Source of the DNA: Planococcus sp. (in: firmicutes)
GTDB taxonomy: Bacteria > Bacillota > Bacilli > Bacillales_A > Planococcaceae
DNA length: 6,216 nucleotides
Assembly (NCBI GenBank): GCA_030147455.1
Contig: JASKZU010000307.1
Span: forward strand, 1 to 6,216
Direction of reading: 5' to 3'
Of the stretch, positions 1 through 5,267 are shown in pieces. The notes beneath the pieces are model-generated. The model was not told the DNA's origin and did not search any database. It saw only the letters and a list, made by a program, of their open reading frames with translations. The position numbers and the translations under genes are program-made. How positions within the stretch are numbered: the first letter of the stretch is position 1; each line of letters begins with the position of its first letter.

Positions 1-1523
1 ACTTTTTCCGAATACACATGGGCCAGCTTTTCAAGCGGCTTGCCGAGGAATCCAGGCGTATCGGAGATTTTGCGTTTTTTTCGTTTGTTGCGTAAAAACT
101 GCATCATCGGCACGAGTGTAATCGACAACACCGTTGAAGCCAGGATAGTTGTGATTAAGATACTCGGCAATGCTTTGATGAAAGCTCCATTGCCGCCTGA
201 CAGCAGCAGCAGCGGCGAAAAGGTCACGACAATCGCGAGACTCGACGAAACGATCGATGGCGACACTTCTCTCACGCCGTTGATGGCGCCCCTCAGCGGA
301 TTGTCGCCCAGTTTATAGCGCCTCTGGATATTGTCGTTGACGACAATGCTGTCATCAACCAAGATGCCGATGGCGATAATCAAGCCGATGACGGAAATCT
401 GGTTTAAATCAACGCCGAGAAACGGAATCGGAATAAGCCCAATCAGCACGGAGGCAAGCACTGTCACAGCCACGACAAACGCACCAAACAGCGTCAGGCC
501 GGCCGTTGTTACAACAAGTACAGCCAAAACGGCAATCAGCAGCGAAACGTACAGCGAACTGAAAATCTCGTTGACGTTTTCGGCTTGCGATACATAGCGT
601 TCAGCTGTGATGCCCGCTGGCAAATCTTCATTAAAAGCCTCGATTACTTCGCTGACGCGTTTATCTACAGACGGCACGTCCTGTCCAGACTGAAGAAACA
701 CCGTGTAGGAGACGGCCGGCTGTTCTTCGTAAGTGACGATATCTTCTGACGCCACGTCAGCGAATTCCACCGACGCTACGTCAGAAAGCGGAAGCGCCGA
801 CTGCCCGACTTGAAGGTCGCGCAATTTGTCGATGCCTTCCGCCTGCGGCACCGTCAGCACGAGCTGCTGCTCGCCGTCGTCATGCGTCCCGAGCGACAGC
901 GGCTGATTGGCCTGCTGGAGCGACTCGAGCACTTCAAACGGCTGCATCCTATTTTCTGCCAGCGCGTCGCCGTCCAGCTCAATGACGACCTGCTGTCCGT
1001 TCAAGCCTTTTACTTGTGTCCCGGCTACGCCTGATACGGCTTCTACGTCATCGCTCAACCCGGCAAGCGGTTCGCCGAGTTCAGAAAGCGCTGCTTCGTC
1101 CCCATAGAATAAATAGGAAACAAGCGGAAATGTCAGGTCCAGTTTCTCGACACTGATGTCCTGTGCCTGATCCGGAAAATTCCCCGCGGCGCGCTGGGCT
1201 TGCTGTTGAATCGAATTAATCAAGCCGTCGGGATCTTCGCCATCTTCAAGCTCCAGTGTAATAATCGATGCAGAGTTTGCTGAAATGGAATCCATCGAAG
1301 CGATGCCGTCAATTTTCTGCAGCTCCTGTTCAATCGGATTGGTGATGGCGGTTTCCACTTCCTCCGGCTGTGCTCCCGGCAGGATCGTCGAGACCAGCAC
1401 AAGCCCCGGCGGAGTTTCCGGGATTTCACGCTGGGGCAGCGTCAAAAACGTATAAACACCGACCAGCATTAAGATCAAAATCAAAAAAATAAATAACTTG
1501 CTGCGTTCGAGTATGTATTGCAT
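1..1523 (-). CDS. RND-family efflux transporter permease, N-terminal half (partial, runs off left edge)
   Basis: Proton-driven inner-membrane exporter of the AcrB/SwrC (RND) superfamily; substrate unknown. The frame is open from the ATG at 1523 to the window edge, giving 507 residues, about half of a usual ~1000-1050-residue RND protein. Visible: a first membrane helix at about residues 9-29, then an LPQREIPE-type segment and the family motif PGAQPEEVE (49-57), an extracytoplasmic porter region (about 30-320), and a run of helices at about 324-342, 344-366, 378-397, 425-445 and 450-472. Helix 4 carries the adjacent aspartates D390-D391 (LVDDSIVV), matching the proton-relay pair D407/D408 of AcrB. 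The start is supported by GGAAGGGG at 1533-1540, nine bases upstream. Gram-positive RND pumps such as B. subtilis SwrC work without an outer-membrane channel. No adaptor gene lies upstream; any partner would be beyond the left edge. The family is certain, the substrate is not. Confidence 0.95.
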   Translation of the reverse strand, partial: MQYILERSKLFIFLILILMLVGVYTFLTLPQREIPETPPGLVLVSTILPGAQPEEVETAITNPIEQELQKIDGIASMDSISANSASIITLELEDGEDPDGLINSIQQQAQRAAGNFPDQAQDISVEKLDLTFPLVSYLFYGDEAALSELGEPLAGLSDDVEAVSGVAGTQVKGLNGQQVVIELDGDALAENRMQPFEVLESLQQANQPLSLGTHDDGEQQLVLTVPQAEGIDKLRDLQVGQSALPLSDVASVEFADVASEDIVTYEEQPAVSYTVFLQSGQDVPSVDKRVSEVIEAFNEDLPAGITAERYVSQAENVNEIFSSLYVSLLIAVLAVLVVTTAGLTLFGAFVVAVTVLASVLIGLIPIPFLGVDLNQISVIGLIIAIGILVDDSIVVNDNIQRRYKLGDNPLRGAINGVREVSPSIVSSSLAIVVTFSPLLLLSGGNGAFIKALPSILITTILASTVLSITLVPMMQFLRNKRKKRKISDTPGFLGKPLEKLAHVYSEK

Positions 1524-1532
1524 CGGATTTGT

Positions 1533-1540
1533 CCCCTTCC
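1533..1540 (-). promoter_or_regulatory. Ribosome binding site of the RND gene
   Basis: The minus strand reads GGAAGGGG nine bases before the ATG at 1523. It fixes the start of the partial RND gene just ahead of its first membrane helix. Confidence 0.8.
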
Positions 1541-1545
1541 AATCG

Positions 1546-1570
1546 TTGTATAAATATTGTATAAGTTGTA
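1546..1570. repeat. Tandem direct repeat in the RND upstream region, candidate operator
   Basis: TTGTATAA occurs at 1546-1553 and again at 1557-1564, a spacing of 11 bases (about one helical turn), followed by a truncated copy TTGTA at 1566-1570. The block sits 23 bases upstream of the RND start codon, between the weak terminator at 1600-1624 and the ribosome binding site. On the minus strand each copy contains TATACA, so it could also serve as a -10 element. The best -35 partner I find (TTGGTA, 19-base spacer) is poor. The repeat is seen directly; a regulatory role is inference. Confidence 0.35.
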
Positions 1571-1599
1571 ATCAGAAAGAACTACCAATAACACTCGAA

Positions 1600-1624
1600 A
1601 ACCGGCCGAATACTCCGGCCGGTT
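1600..1624 (-). terminator. Short G+C-rich hairpin after the small membrane gene, weak terminator
   Basis: A perfect nine-base stem, 1600-1608 (AACCGGCCG) with 1616-1624, encloses a seven-base loop. It begins six bases beyond the stop of the 1630-1875 gene. Read on the minus strand the stem runs into only four T residues (two of them within the stem) before the sequence turns mixed, so termination may be partial. Confidence 0.55.
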
Positions 1625-1629
1625 CCTCT

Positions 1630-1875
1630 TCAACGTCTAGCAGGTTCGCGCCGTTTCCAAAAATAAGCGGCAGTGAACAGCAACAGTGGCGGCACAATGC
1701 TCAATTTGAATACCCAGCTGTCGTCTCCCATGAAAATCAACCCCATCGGCAGCAGTGAAGCAATGCCTGCCCAAAACAAGGCTTTCCATGATTTTTTCCA
1801 AACACCGTACAAGGCAAGCAACAACGCAGCAATGACCAATGACCAAAGCAAGATCCCCATCAACAGGAAATCCAT
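1630..1875 (-). CDS. Small three-helix membrane protein of unknown function
   Basis: I do not recognise this 81-residue protein. It is almost wholly hydrophobic, with three likely membrane helices at about residues 3-24, 29-49 and 55-74, short charged turns (WKKSWK between helices 1 and 2, MGDDSW between 2 and 3) and a basic tail (WKRREPARR). The basic loop and tail suggest where the cytoplasmic faces lie. I chose the ATG at 1875 because the GGAGG at 1885-1889 is nine bases away from it; an in-frame ATG at 1881, adding two residues, would leave only three bases. The gene stands alone between the TraB terminator and its own weak hairpin, on the same strand as the RND gene. A possible sigma-B-like promoter lies upstream. 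It could be a transporter accessory protein or an envelope stress protein, but nothing in the sequence decides this. Confidence 0.75.
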   Translation of the reverse strand: MDFLLMGILLWSLVIAALLLALYGVWKKSWKALFWAGIASLLPMGLIFMGDDSWVFKLSIVPPLLLFTAAYFWKRREPARR

Positions 1876-1884
1876 GTTCATGCG

Positions 1885-1889
1885 CCTCC
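1885..1889 (-). promoter_or_regulatory. Ribosome binding site that decides the start of the small membrane gene
   Basis: GGAGG on the minus strand lies three bases from an ATG at 1881 and nine bases from the ATG at 1875. Three bases is too short for normal initiation, which favours the inner start. Confidence 0.7.
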
Positions 1890-1910
1890 GTTCGTTTATG
1901 TATTCTTTTT

Positions 1911-1933
1911 ATACCCGTTTTTCTTTTCTAAAC
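1911..1933 (-). promoter_or_regulatory. Candidate sigma-B-like promoter for the small membrane gene
   Basis: On the minus strand GTTTAG (1933-1928) and GGGTAT (1916-1911) resemble the general-stress consensus GTTTAA / GGGTAT. The spacer is 11 bases, slightly shorter than the usual 12-15, or 12 if the upstream element is read one base earlier as GGTTTA. Transcription would begin about 30 bases upstream of the start codon. No convincing sigma-A promoter is visible in 1890-1985. Confidence 0.35.
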
Positions 1934-1982
1934 CACCCTTTCTATACACGCTGCGCTCTATTATTTTTCGTGCGCTGCATTC

Positions 1983-2014
1983 AAAAAAGCTCCCAGCAAA
2001 GAGCCGGAAGCTTT
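1983..2014 (-). terminator. Intrinsic terminator of the TraB-family gene
   Basis: On the minus strand a 12-base-pair stem (2014-2003 with 1997-1986, including two G-U pairs) closes a TCTTT loop at 2002-1998 and runs into six T residues, three of them in the stem foot. It begins 11 bases beyond the TAA at 2027-2025 and so ends the cluster running left from 4805. Confidence 0.9.
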
Positions 2015-2024
2015 CGTTCTTTTA

Positions 2025-3191
2025 TTAAAGGTTTTGGAAAAACAGCCGCAGGACATCTGCCCCTCCGATAAACGTACCGAGCGAGCTGCCAATGTTCGTC
2101 AGCACAATGACCAACAGGACACGGGTTACTTTATTGTCCCAAAAGCCTTTAACGGTAAACACGTCTTTTGCCAAATTATCAAAATCCCCGACATTCGGGC
2201 GCCGCATAAAGGCCTGCGTGAGGCCCGAAAACCAGCCGGCCGCAACGAGCGGGTTGAGCGAAGAAATCGGCGCGGCTACGAAAGCCGTCAAAATGGCAAA
2301 CGGATGGCCGAACGCCACGGCAGCACCAATTGCGGCAAGCGCCCCGTTCCACAGCACCCAGCTGATCGTCTGATCAAGGCCCGCTGACGGGTTGGCGTAA
2401 AATGTATAGGCAATAATTGAAATGATCAACAGCGGAATCGCCCATCCGATGATTTTTGGCCAAACAGATTTTGAAGGTACTTCGTTCAGTGCCTTCAAAT
2501 CCTGTTCGTGGTTGATTTCTTTGACGATGCCCGGAATATGGGCAGCCCCCAAGACAGCGACCACTTTTTTACCTGGCGCTTCCTTGATTTTCTGCGCCAA
2601 ATACTGGTCGCGCTCATCGATAAGCGGTTTTTTGATGCGCGGGAAGGCTTTTGTAAAATCGTCCATCACGGCATTGAGCGTATCCTGCTGCTTCATTTTT
2701 TCGAGCTCTTCTTCTGTGATCGATTCTTTGCTGAAGATGCTGAAAAAAACCGACGAAATCAGCTGGACTTTGCCGAGCAGCCCGATATTGCCCCAAATGC
2801 GCGAAAACGTAACTTGGATATTGCGATCTGCCAACACGAGTTCTGCACCGTTTTCTTCTGCAGAATGGATGCCTTGGATCATTTCAGATCCCGGCTTGAT
2901 GCCGAATTGGTCAGCCAACCGGTTTTGGAACGATGAAATGGCCAAATTCATCAGCAGCAAGCTCGCTTTTTTCTCTTTAATGATTTTGAAAATATCGGTT
3001 TCTTTCCACTTTTTATCATTTGTTACCGACTCATAACGCTGCGCATCCAGTTCGATGCAAACTGCGTCAGGCTGTTCGGCGTCTATCACTTCTTTTACTT
3101 GTTCGGCGCTGCGTTTGGAAACGTGCGCCGTGCCGATCAAAATCAATTGTTTGCCGCCCACTTCGAGACGGGTGATATTTTCTTCCGTCAT
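2025..3191 (-). CDS. TraB/PrgY-family membrane protein (TIKI-like domain plus C-terminal membrane helices)
   Basis: This 388-residue protein belongs to the TraB/PrgY/GumN family, whose enterococcal members TraB and PrgY shut down self-made sex pheromone. A pheromone role is not implied here. The N-terminal domain shows GTAHVS (20-25, H23), CIELDAQRY (45-53), ADRNI (121-125), DERD (192-195) and GAAHIPGI (215-222, H218), the conserved signatures that link the family to TIKI metalloproteases. Helices follow at about 246-266, 278-297, 299-320 and 357-378, with the family loop APISSLNPLVAAGW (307-320) between them. The catalytic-type domain should face the cytoplasm since there is no signal peptide, but topology is inferred. 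The start at 3191 is set by AAGGA at 3200-3204, eight bases away; an ATG at 3227 lacks such a site and would add 12 unlike residues. It is last of three co-directional genes, 117 bases after the metallopeptidase. Biochemical activity is unproven. Confidence 0.9.
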   Translation of the reverse strand: MTEENITRLEVGGKQLILIGTAHVSKRSAEQVKEVIDAEQPDAVCIELDAQRYESVTNDKKWKETDIFKIIKEKKASLLLMNLAISSFQNRLADQFGIKPGSEMIQGIHSAEENGAELVLADRNIQVTFSRIWGNIGLLGKVQLISSVFFSIFSKESITEEELEKMKQQDTLNAVMDDFTKAFPRIKKPLIDERDQYLAQKIKEAPGKKVVAVLGAAHIPGIVKEINHEQDLKALNEVPSKSVWPKIIGWAIPLLIISIIAYTFYANPSAGLDQTISWVLWNGALAAIGAAVAFGHPFAILTAFVAAPISSLNPLVAAGWFSGLTQAFMRRPNVGDFDNLAKDVFTVKGFWDNKVTRVLLVIVLTNIGSSLGTFIGGADVLRLFFQNL

Positions 3192-3197
3192 ATTGTA

Positions 3198-3205
3198 CTT
3201 CCTTT
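3198..3205 (-). promoter_or_regulatory. Ribosome binding site that decides the TraB-family start
   Basis: The minus strand reads AAAGGAAG, whose core AAGGA is eight bases from the ATG at 3191. It rules against the in-frame ATG at 3227, which has only A+T-poor, non-Shine-Dalgarno sequence before it. Confidence 0.75.
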
Positions 3206-3266
3206 GCAGAATCGGATTTCTCATCATCTATACGAGAAGCGCAGATGAAAAGACTGTCTATTCTTT

Positions 3267-3295
3267 ATAATGAATTACTGGACGGAAAATATCAA
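3267..3295 (-). promoter_or_regulatory. Candidate sigma-A promoter of the TraB-family gene
   Basis: On the minus strand TTGATA (3295-3290) is followed after exactly 17 bases by CATTAT (3272-3267), five and four matches to the consensus hexamers. Transcription would start near 3260, leaving a leader of about 70 bases. It lies just past the stop of the metallopeptidase gene, so the TraB gene may have its own promoter as well as read-through. Confidence 0.4.
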
Positions 3296-3308
3296 TCTTT
3301 TCGAGAGC

Positions 3309-4151
3309 CTATAGCTGCGGAGCGTTGAATGTATTTCCTTCTTCAAGATTGCCGGCGCGGAACCCTTTATAAAACCATTCTTTGCGCTGAGCGGAAGTAC
3401 CATGCGTAAAACTTTCCGGGACGGCGTAGCCGCGGGTTCTTTTTTGAATTGTATCATCCCCGACAGCGCTTGCCGCATTCAACGCTTCCTCCAGGTCGCC
3501 TTCTTCCAAGTAGCCCATGCCTTCTGCATGATGAGCCCAGACGCCCGACAAGTAGTCTGCCTGAAGTTCCAAGCGAACTTGCAGCTGATTGTATTCTGTT
3601 TCACTCAAGCGGCTGCGCGACTGCTGAACGTCGCCGAGCACGCCAAGCAAATTTTGCACGTGGTGGCCGACTTCGTGAGCGACGACATACGCCATCGCAA
3701 AATCACCCGGCGCATTAAACTGGCGCTCGAGCTCATCGTAAAAACTCAAGTCGATATAAAGCTTTGAATCTGCCGGGCAGTAAAATGGCCCTGTTGCCGA
3801 TCCTGCCATTCCGCAAGCCGACTGCACGCTGCCTGAAAACAGCACCAGAGCTGGCTCCACATATTCCATGCCTTCTTCTTCAAACACTTCTGTCCAGACT
3901 TGTTCGGTGTCTGCCAGAACGACGGATACGAATTCAGCCAGTTCTTCTTCGCGCTCACTCGATACGTATGGCTGCGATTGGGCGCCTTCCCCGCCGCCGC
4001 CAAGAAGTGCACCCGGGTCTCCGCCGAGAAATGTAATCAGCAGCACAATCAGCAATCCACCGATGCCGCCACCGGCCAGCACCGGTCCGCCAGCGCTCCG
4101 TCCTCTTCTATCTTCTACATTTGCACTGCCTGCCCGCCCTTTCCATTTCAT
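3309..4151 (-). CDS. Membrane-anchored neutral zinc metallopeptidase, YpfJ family
   Basis: A 280-residue protein of the YpfJ / putative neutral zinc metallopeptidase family. A short basic N-terminus with the family signature NVEDRRG (11-17) precedes one membrane helix (about 22-43), then a Gly-rich linker and a large domain expected outside the membrane. The zinc motif is HEVGH (159-163) inside VVAHEVGHHVQ; the downstream ELQADY (195-200) supplies the likely third ligand, as in other gluzincin-like enzymes. Family hallmarks SACG (111-114), GPFYCP (121-126) and HGTSAQRKEWF (250-260) are present; the cysteines at 113 and 125 are positioned to bond. All expected catalytic residues are intact and the length is normal. 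The start has GAAGGG at 4159-4164, seven bases upstream. It lies 57 bases after the methyltransferase gene with no clear terminator between, so co-transcription is likely. The natural substrate is unknown for the family. Confidence 0.93.
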   Translation of the reverse strand: MKWKGRAGSANVEDRRGRSAGGPVLAGGGIGGLLIVLLITFLGGDPGALLGGGGEGAQSQPYVSSEREEELAEFVSVVLADTEQVWTEVFEEEGMEYVEPALVLFSGSVQSACGMAGSATGPFYCPADSKLYIDLSFYDELERQFNAPGDFAMAYVVAHEVGHHVQNLLGVLGDVQQSRSRLSETEYNQLQVRLELQADYLSGVWAHHAEGMGYLEEGDLEEALNAASAVGDDTIQKRTRGYAVPESFTHGTSAQRKEWFYKGFRAGNLEEGNTFNAPQL

Positions 4152-4208
4152 CCAGCAGCCCTTCTTTCCATATCTTTTTTACAGCCTATACCCGCTTTGC
4201 AGCAAAGG

Positions 4209-4805
4209 TTAATCCCCTGACGGCAAGCGGTACACTAAAAAACATTCACGCGGATCATCCACCGCGTGCGGAAGCGGAATTTCCGCTGCCAGTTCGAATG
4301 CCGTACGCCGCTCAAGAAACTCCGTGTATTCAACCGACGGATAAAACAGCAAAATGCGGACATCCCGTGGAAAGTCACCTGCAGACTGAACGATCCGGTT
4401 GACCACTTTCGCAAATACAGCACTCGAGAACGGATTGAAAAAATAAAACCAGCGGTCTTCCGGCTGCACTTTATAATCCTGCGCGTAGCCGTTGATAAAC
4501 TCTATCGCTGCGTGACCTTTAAAGTTTTTCAAATTCCGCACGGAAGCCTCGTGCAGCGACGGATCGACTTCGATGCCGACCGACGGCGTTCCGGACGCGT
4601 GGTGTATATAAAAGTTGAGGCGGCCTTTGCCGCTGCCAAAGTCGACCAATCGGCCCGGCCCGCGCAGCGGATGCGACCGAAACAGCTTGTCGAGCCATGC
4701 GTACGGCGTCACTTCAAAGCGGTGTTCATGAAAAGAGGCGTTAAACCCCATCTGCTCGCCGCCCGTGTTGATGTTTAATTGCTTGTCCATTTGCTCGTCT
4801 TTCAT
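4209..4805 (-). CDS. Class I SAM-dependent methyltransferase, substrate unknown
   Basis: A 198-residue soluble protein with a Rossmann-type methyltransferase core. Motif I is LVDFGSGKGRLNFY (53-66), the glycine-rich SAM loop; motif II is VGIEVDP (76-82), whose E79 should hold the ribose hydroxyls; FFNPF (122-126) fills the place of motif IV, an NPPF-like signature often seen in enzymes acting on nitrogen atoms. The N-terminal stretch FNASFHEHRFEVTPYAWLDKLF (21-42, quoted in two parts as FNASFHEHRF and EVTPYAWLDKLF) resembles a family I recall from Bacillus genomes annotated only as methyltransferases. No RNA- or DNA-binding extra domain is visible, so nucleic acid, protein and small-molecule substrates all remain possible. 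The ATG at 4805 has AAGGGGG at 4813-4819, seven bases away. It is the first gene of the leftward cluster and is divergent from the dapA unit. Confidence 0.88.
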   Translation of the reverse strand: MKDEQMDKQLNINTGGEQMGFNASFHEHRFEVTPYAWLDKLFRSHPLRGPGRLVDFGSGKGRLNFYIHHASGTPSVGIEVDPSLHEASVRNLKNFKGHAAIEFINGYAQDYKVQPEDRWFYFFNPFSSAVFAKVVNRIVQSAGDFPRDVRILLFYPSVEYTEFLERRTAFELAAEIPLPHAVDDPRECFLVYRLPSGD

Positions 4806-4861
4806 CCGAAAGCCCCCTTGAATAAATTGATTCGGCTCGTTTCAAGTAATCGTCTTCCCCA

Positions 4862-4890
4862 TTTTTATCACATCGCCTCCGCGCACTCAA
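4862..4890 (-). promoter_or_regulatory. Candidate leftward promoter for the methyltransferase cluster
   Basis: On the minus strand TTGAGT (4890-4885) and TAAAAA (4867-4862) are 17 bases apart, each with four consensus matches, and a TG one base before the -10 gives an extended -10. Transcription would start near 4855, about 50 bases from the methyltransferase ATG. The -35 element lies only nine bases from the -35 of the dapA promoter, so the two are back to back. Confidence 0.4.
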
Positions 4891-4898
4891 TTTTTCGC

Positions 4899-4927
4899 TT
4901 GCCAACTGCAGAAATGTCTGTTATATT
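4899..4927 (+). promoter_or_regulatory. Sigma-A promoter of the lysine riboswitch-dapA unit
   Basis: TTGCCA (4899-4904) and TATATT (4922-4927) are separated by exactly 17 bases and match the consensus at five of six positions each. The predicted start near 4934 is about 25-35 bases upstream of the first riboswitch helix, so the whole aptamer is transcribed. Confidence 0.8.
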
Positions 4928-4960
4928 ACAGCTAATTCAATAATTTCTTGCTTCCTTAGC

Positions 4961-5146
4961 GAAGCGAGGATAGAGGCGCAAAAACCATCAGTACGCAATT
5001 CGAGGAGTATGAGCTCTTAGGAAGATTGCGGAAAGGGGGATTTGCCGAAGCGGTGGAATGCTCATAATTCCATGCGCTGGTTCTGCACTGAAGAAGTGCT
5101 GGACTGTCATATAGGAAACTATATGGAGGGCTATCTGACGAACGGG
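4961..5146 (+). promoter_or_regulatory. Lysine riboswitch (L box) controlling dapA
   Basis: The aptamer is complete. P1 core pairs GATAG (4969-4973) with CTATC (5131-5135). P2 pairs CGCAAT (4994-4999) with ATTGCG (5025-5030). P3 pairs AGCG plus TGGAAT (5049-5052, 5054-5059) with ATTCCA plus CGCT (5067-5072, 5075-5078). P4 pairs GCACT (5085-5089) with AGTGC (5095-5099). P5 is a perfect seven-base stem 5108-5114/5119-5125 capped by GAAA. The whole P3 loop GCTCATA (5060-5066) is complementary to TATGAGC in the P2 arm (5008-5014), the known L2-L3 kissing contact. Conserved junction blocks are present: GATAGAGGCGC, AGTA, GAAAGGGGGA, GCCGAAG and GGAGGGCTATC. These match the B. subtilis lysC leader as I recall it. 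Binding of lysine should stabilise P1 and let the terminator at 5174-5203 form, switching dapA off. Confidence 0.97.
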
Positions 5147-5173
5147 AACGATTGGTAAACATAGTTCCTAACG

Positions 5174-5203
5174 GCAGCAACGGGCCCCCGTTGCTGCTTT
5201 TTT
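5174..5203 (+). terminator. Regulated intrinsic terminator of the lysine riboswitch
   Basis: GCAGCAACGGG (5174-5184) is perfectly complementary to 5187-5197 and is followed by six T residues (5198-5203). The central loop is two bases, so the top pair is probably open. It ends 64 bases before the dapA start codon and is the off-switch of the leader. The AACGGG copy at 5141-5146 could compete for the 3' arm as antiterminator. Confidence 0.95.
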
Positions 5204-5250
5204 GTTTATCACGGACCGGCCTCCACCTCTAACTTTTGAAAAAAAATTAG

Positions 5251-5259
5251 AAAAGGGTG
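5251..5259 (+). promoter_or_regulatory. Ribosome binding site of dapA
   Basis: AAAAGGGTG ends eight bases before the ATG at 5268 and sets that start. The frame stays open upstream to a TTG at 5202, but that codon lies inside the terminator T-run and has no binding site. Confidence 0.75.
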
Positions 5260-5267
5260 TGTTCTTT

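Noticed and set aside
40..1107. Several plus-strand open frames within the first 1100 bases
   Set aside because: All are antisense to the continuous RND frame on the minus strand, which carries the family motifs.
2422..3036. Long plus-strand open frame of 204 codons
   Set aside because: It lies antisense to the TraB-family gene, whose conserved motifs prove the minus strand is coding; its protein is serine-rich and featureless, typical of a mirror frame.
3192..3227. Upstream start for the TraB-family gene at 3227
   Set aside because: No Shine-Dalgarno sequence precedes it, while the ATG at 3191 has AAGGA at ideal spacing.
3285..3300. Possible terminator between the metallopeptidase and TraB genes (GAAAA...TTTTC)
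   Set aside because: Only about five A-T-dominated pairs and no T-run; too weak to call.
4152..4208. Terminator or promoter between the methyltransferase and metallopeptidase genes
   Set aside because: CTTTG/CAAAG gives only a five-base stem without a T-run, and TTAACC/TATAGG at 16 bases is a poor promoter match.
4266..4778. Plus-strand open frame of 170 codons
   Set aside because: Antisense to the methyltransferase gene with its clear SAM-binding motifs; arginine-rich composition and no ribosome binding site.
4956..5180. Minus-strand open frame of 74 codons
   Set aside because: It covers the lysine riboswitch and reflects RNA-structure sequence, not a protein; no family motif or binding site is visible.
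5230..5250. CTAA...TTAG hairpin just before the dapA ribosome binding site
   Set aside because: Short, bulged and almost entirely A+T; not stable enough to propose as a translational control element.
5202..5267. Upstream extension of dapA to a TTG at 5202
   Set aside because: The codon lies in the terminator T-run, lacks a ribosome binding site and would add 22 residues absent from DapA proteins.
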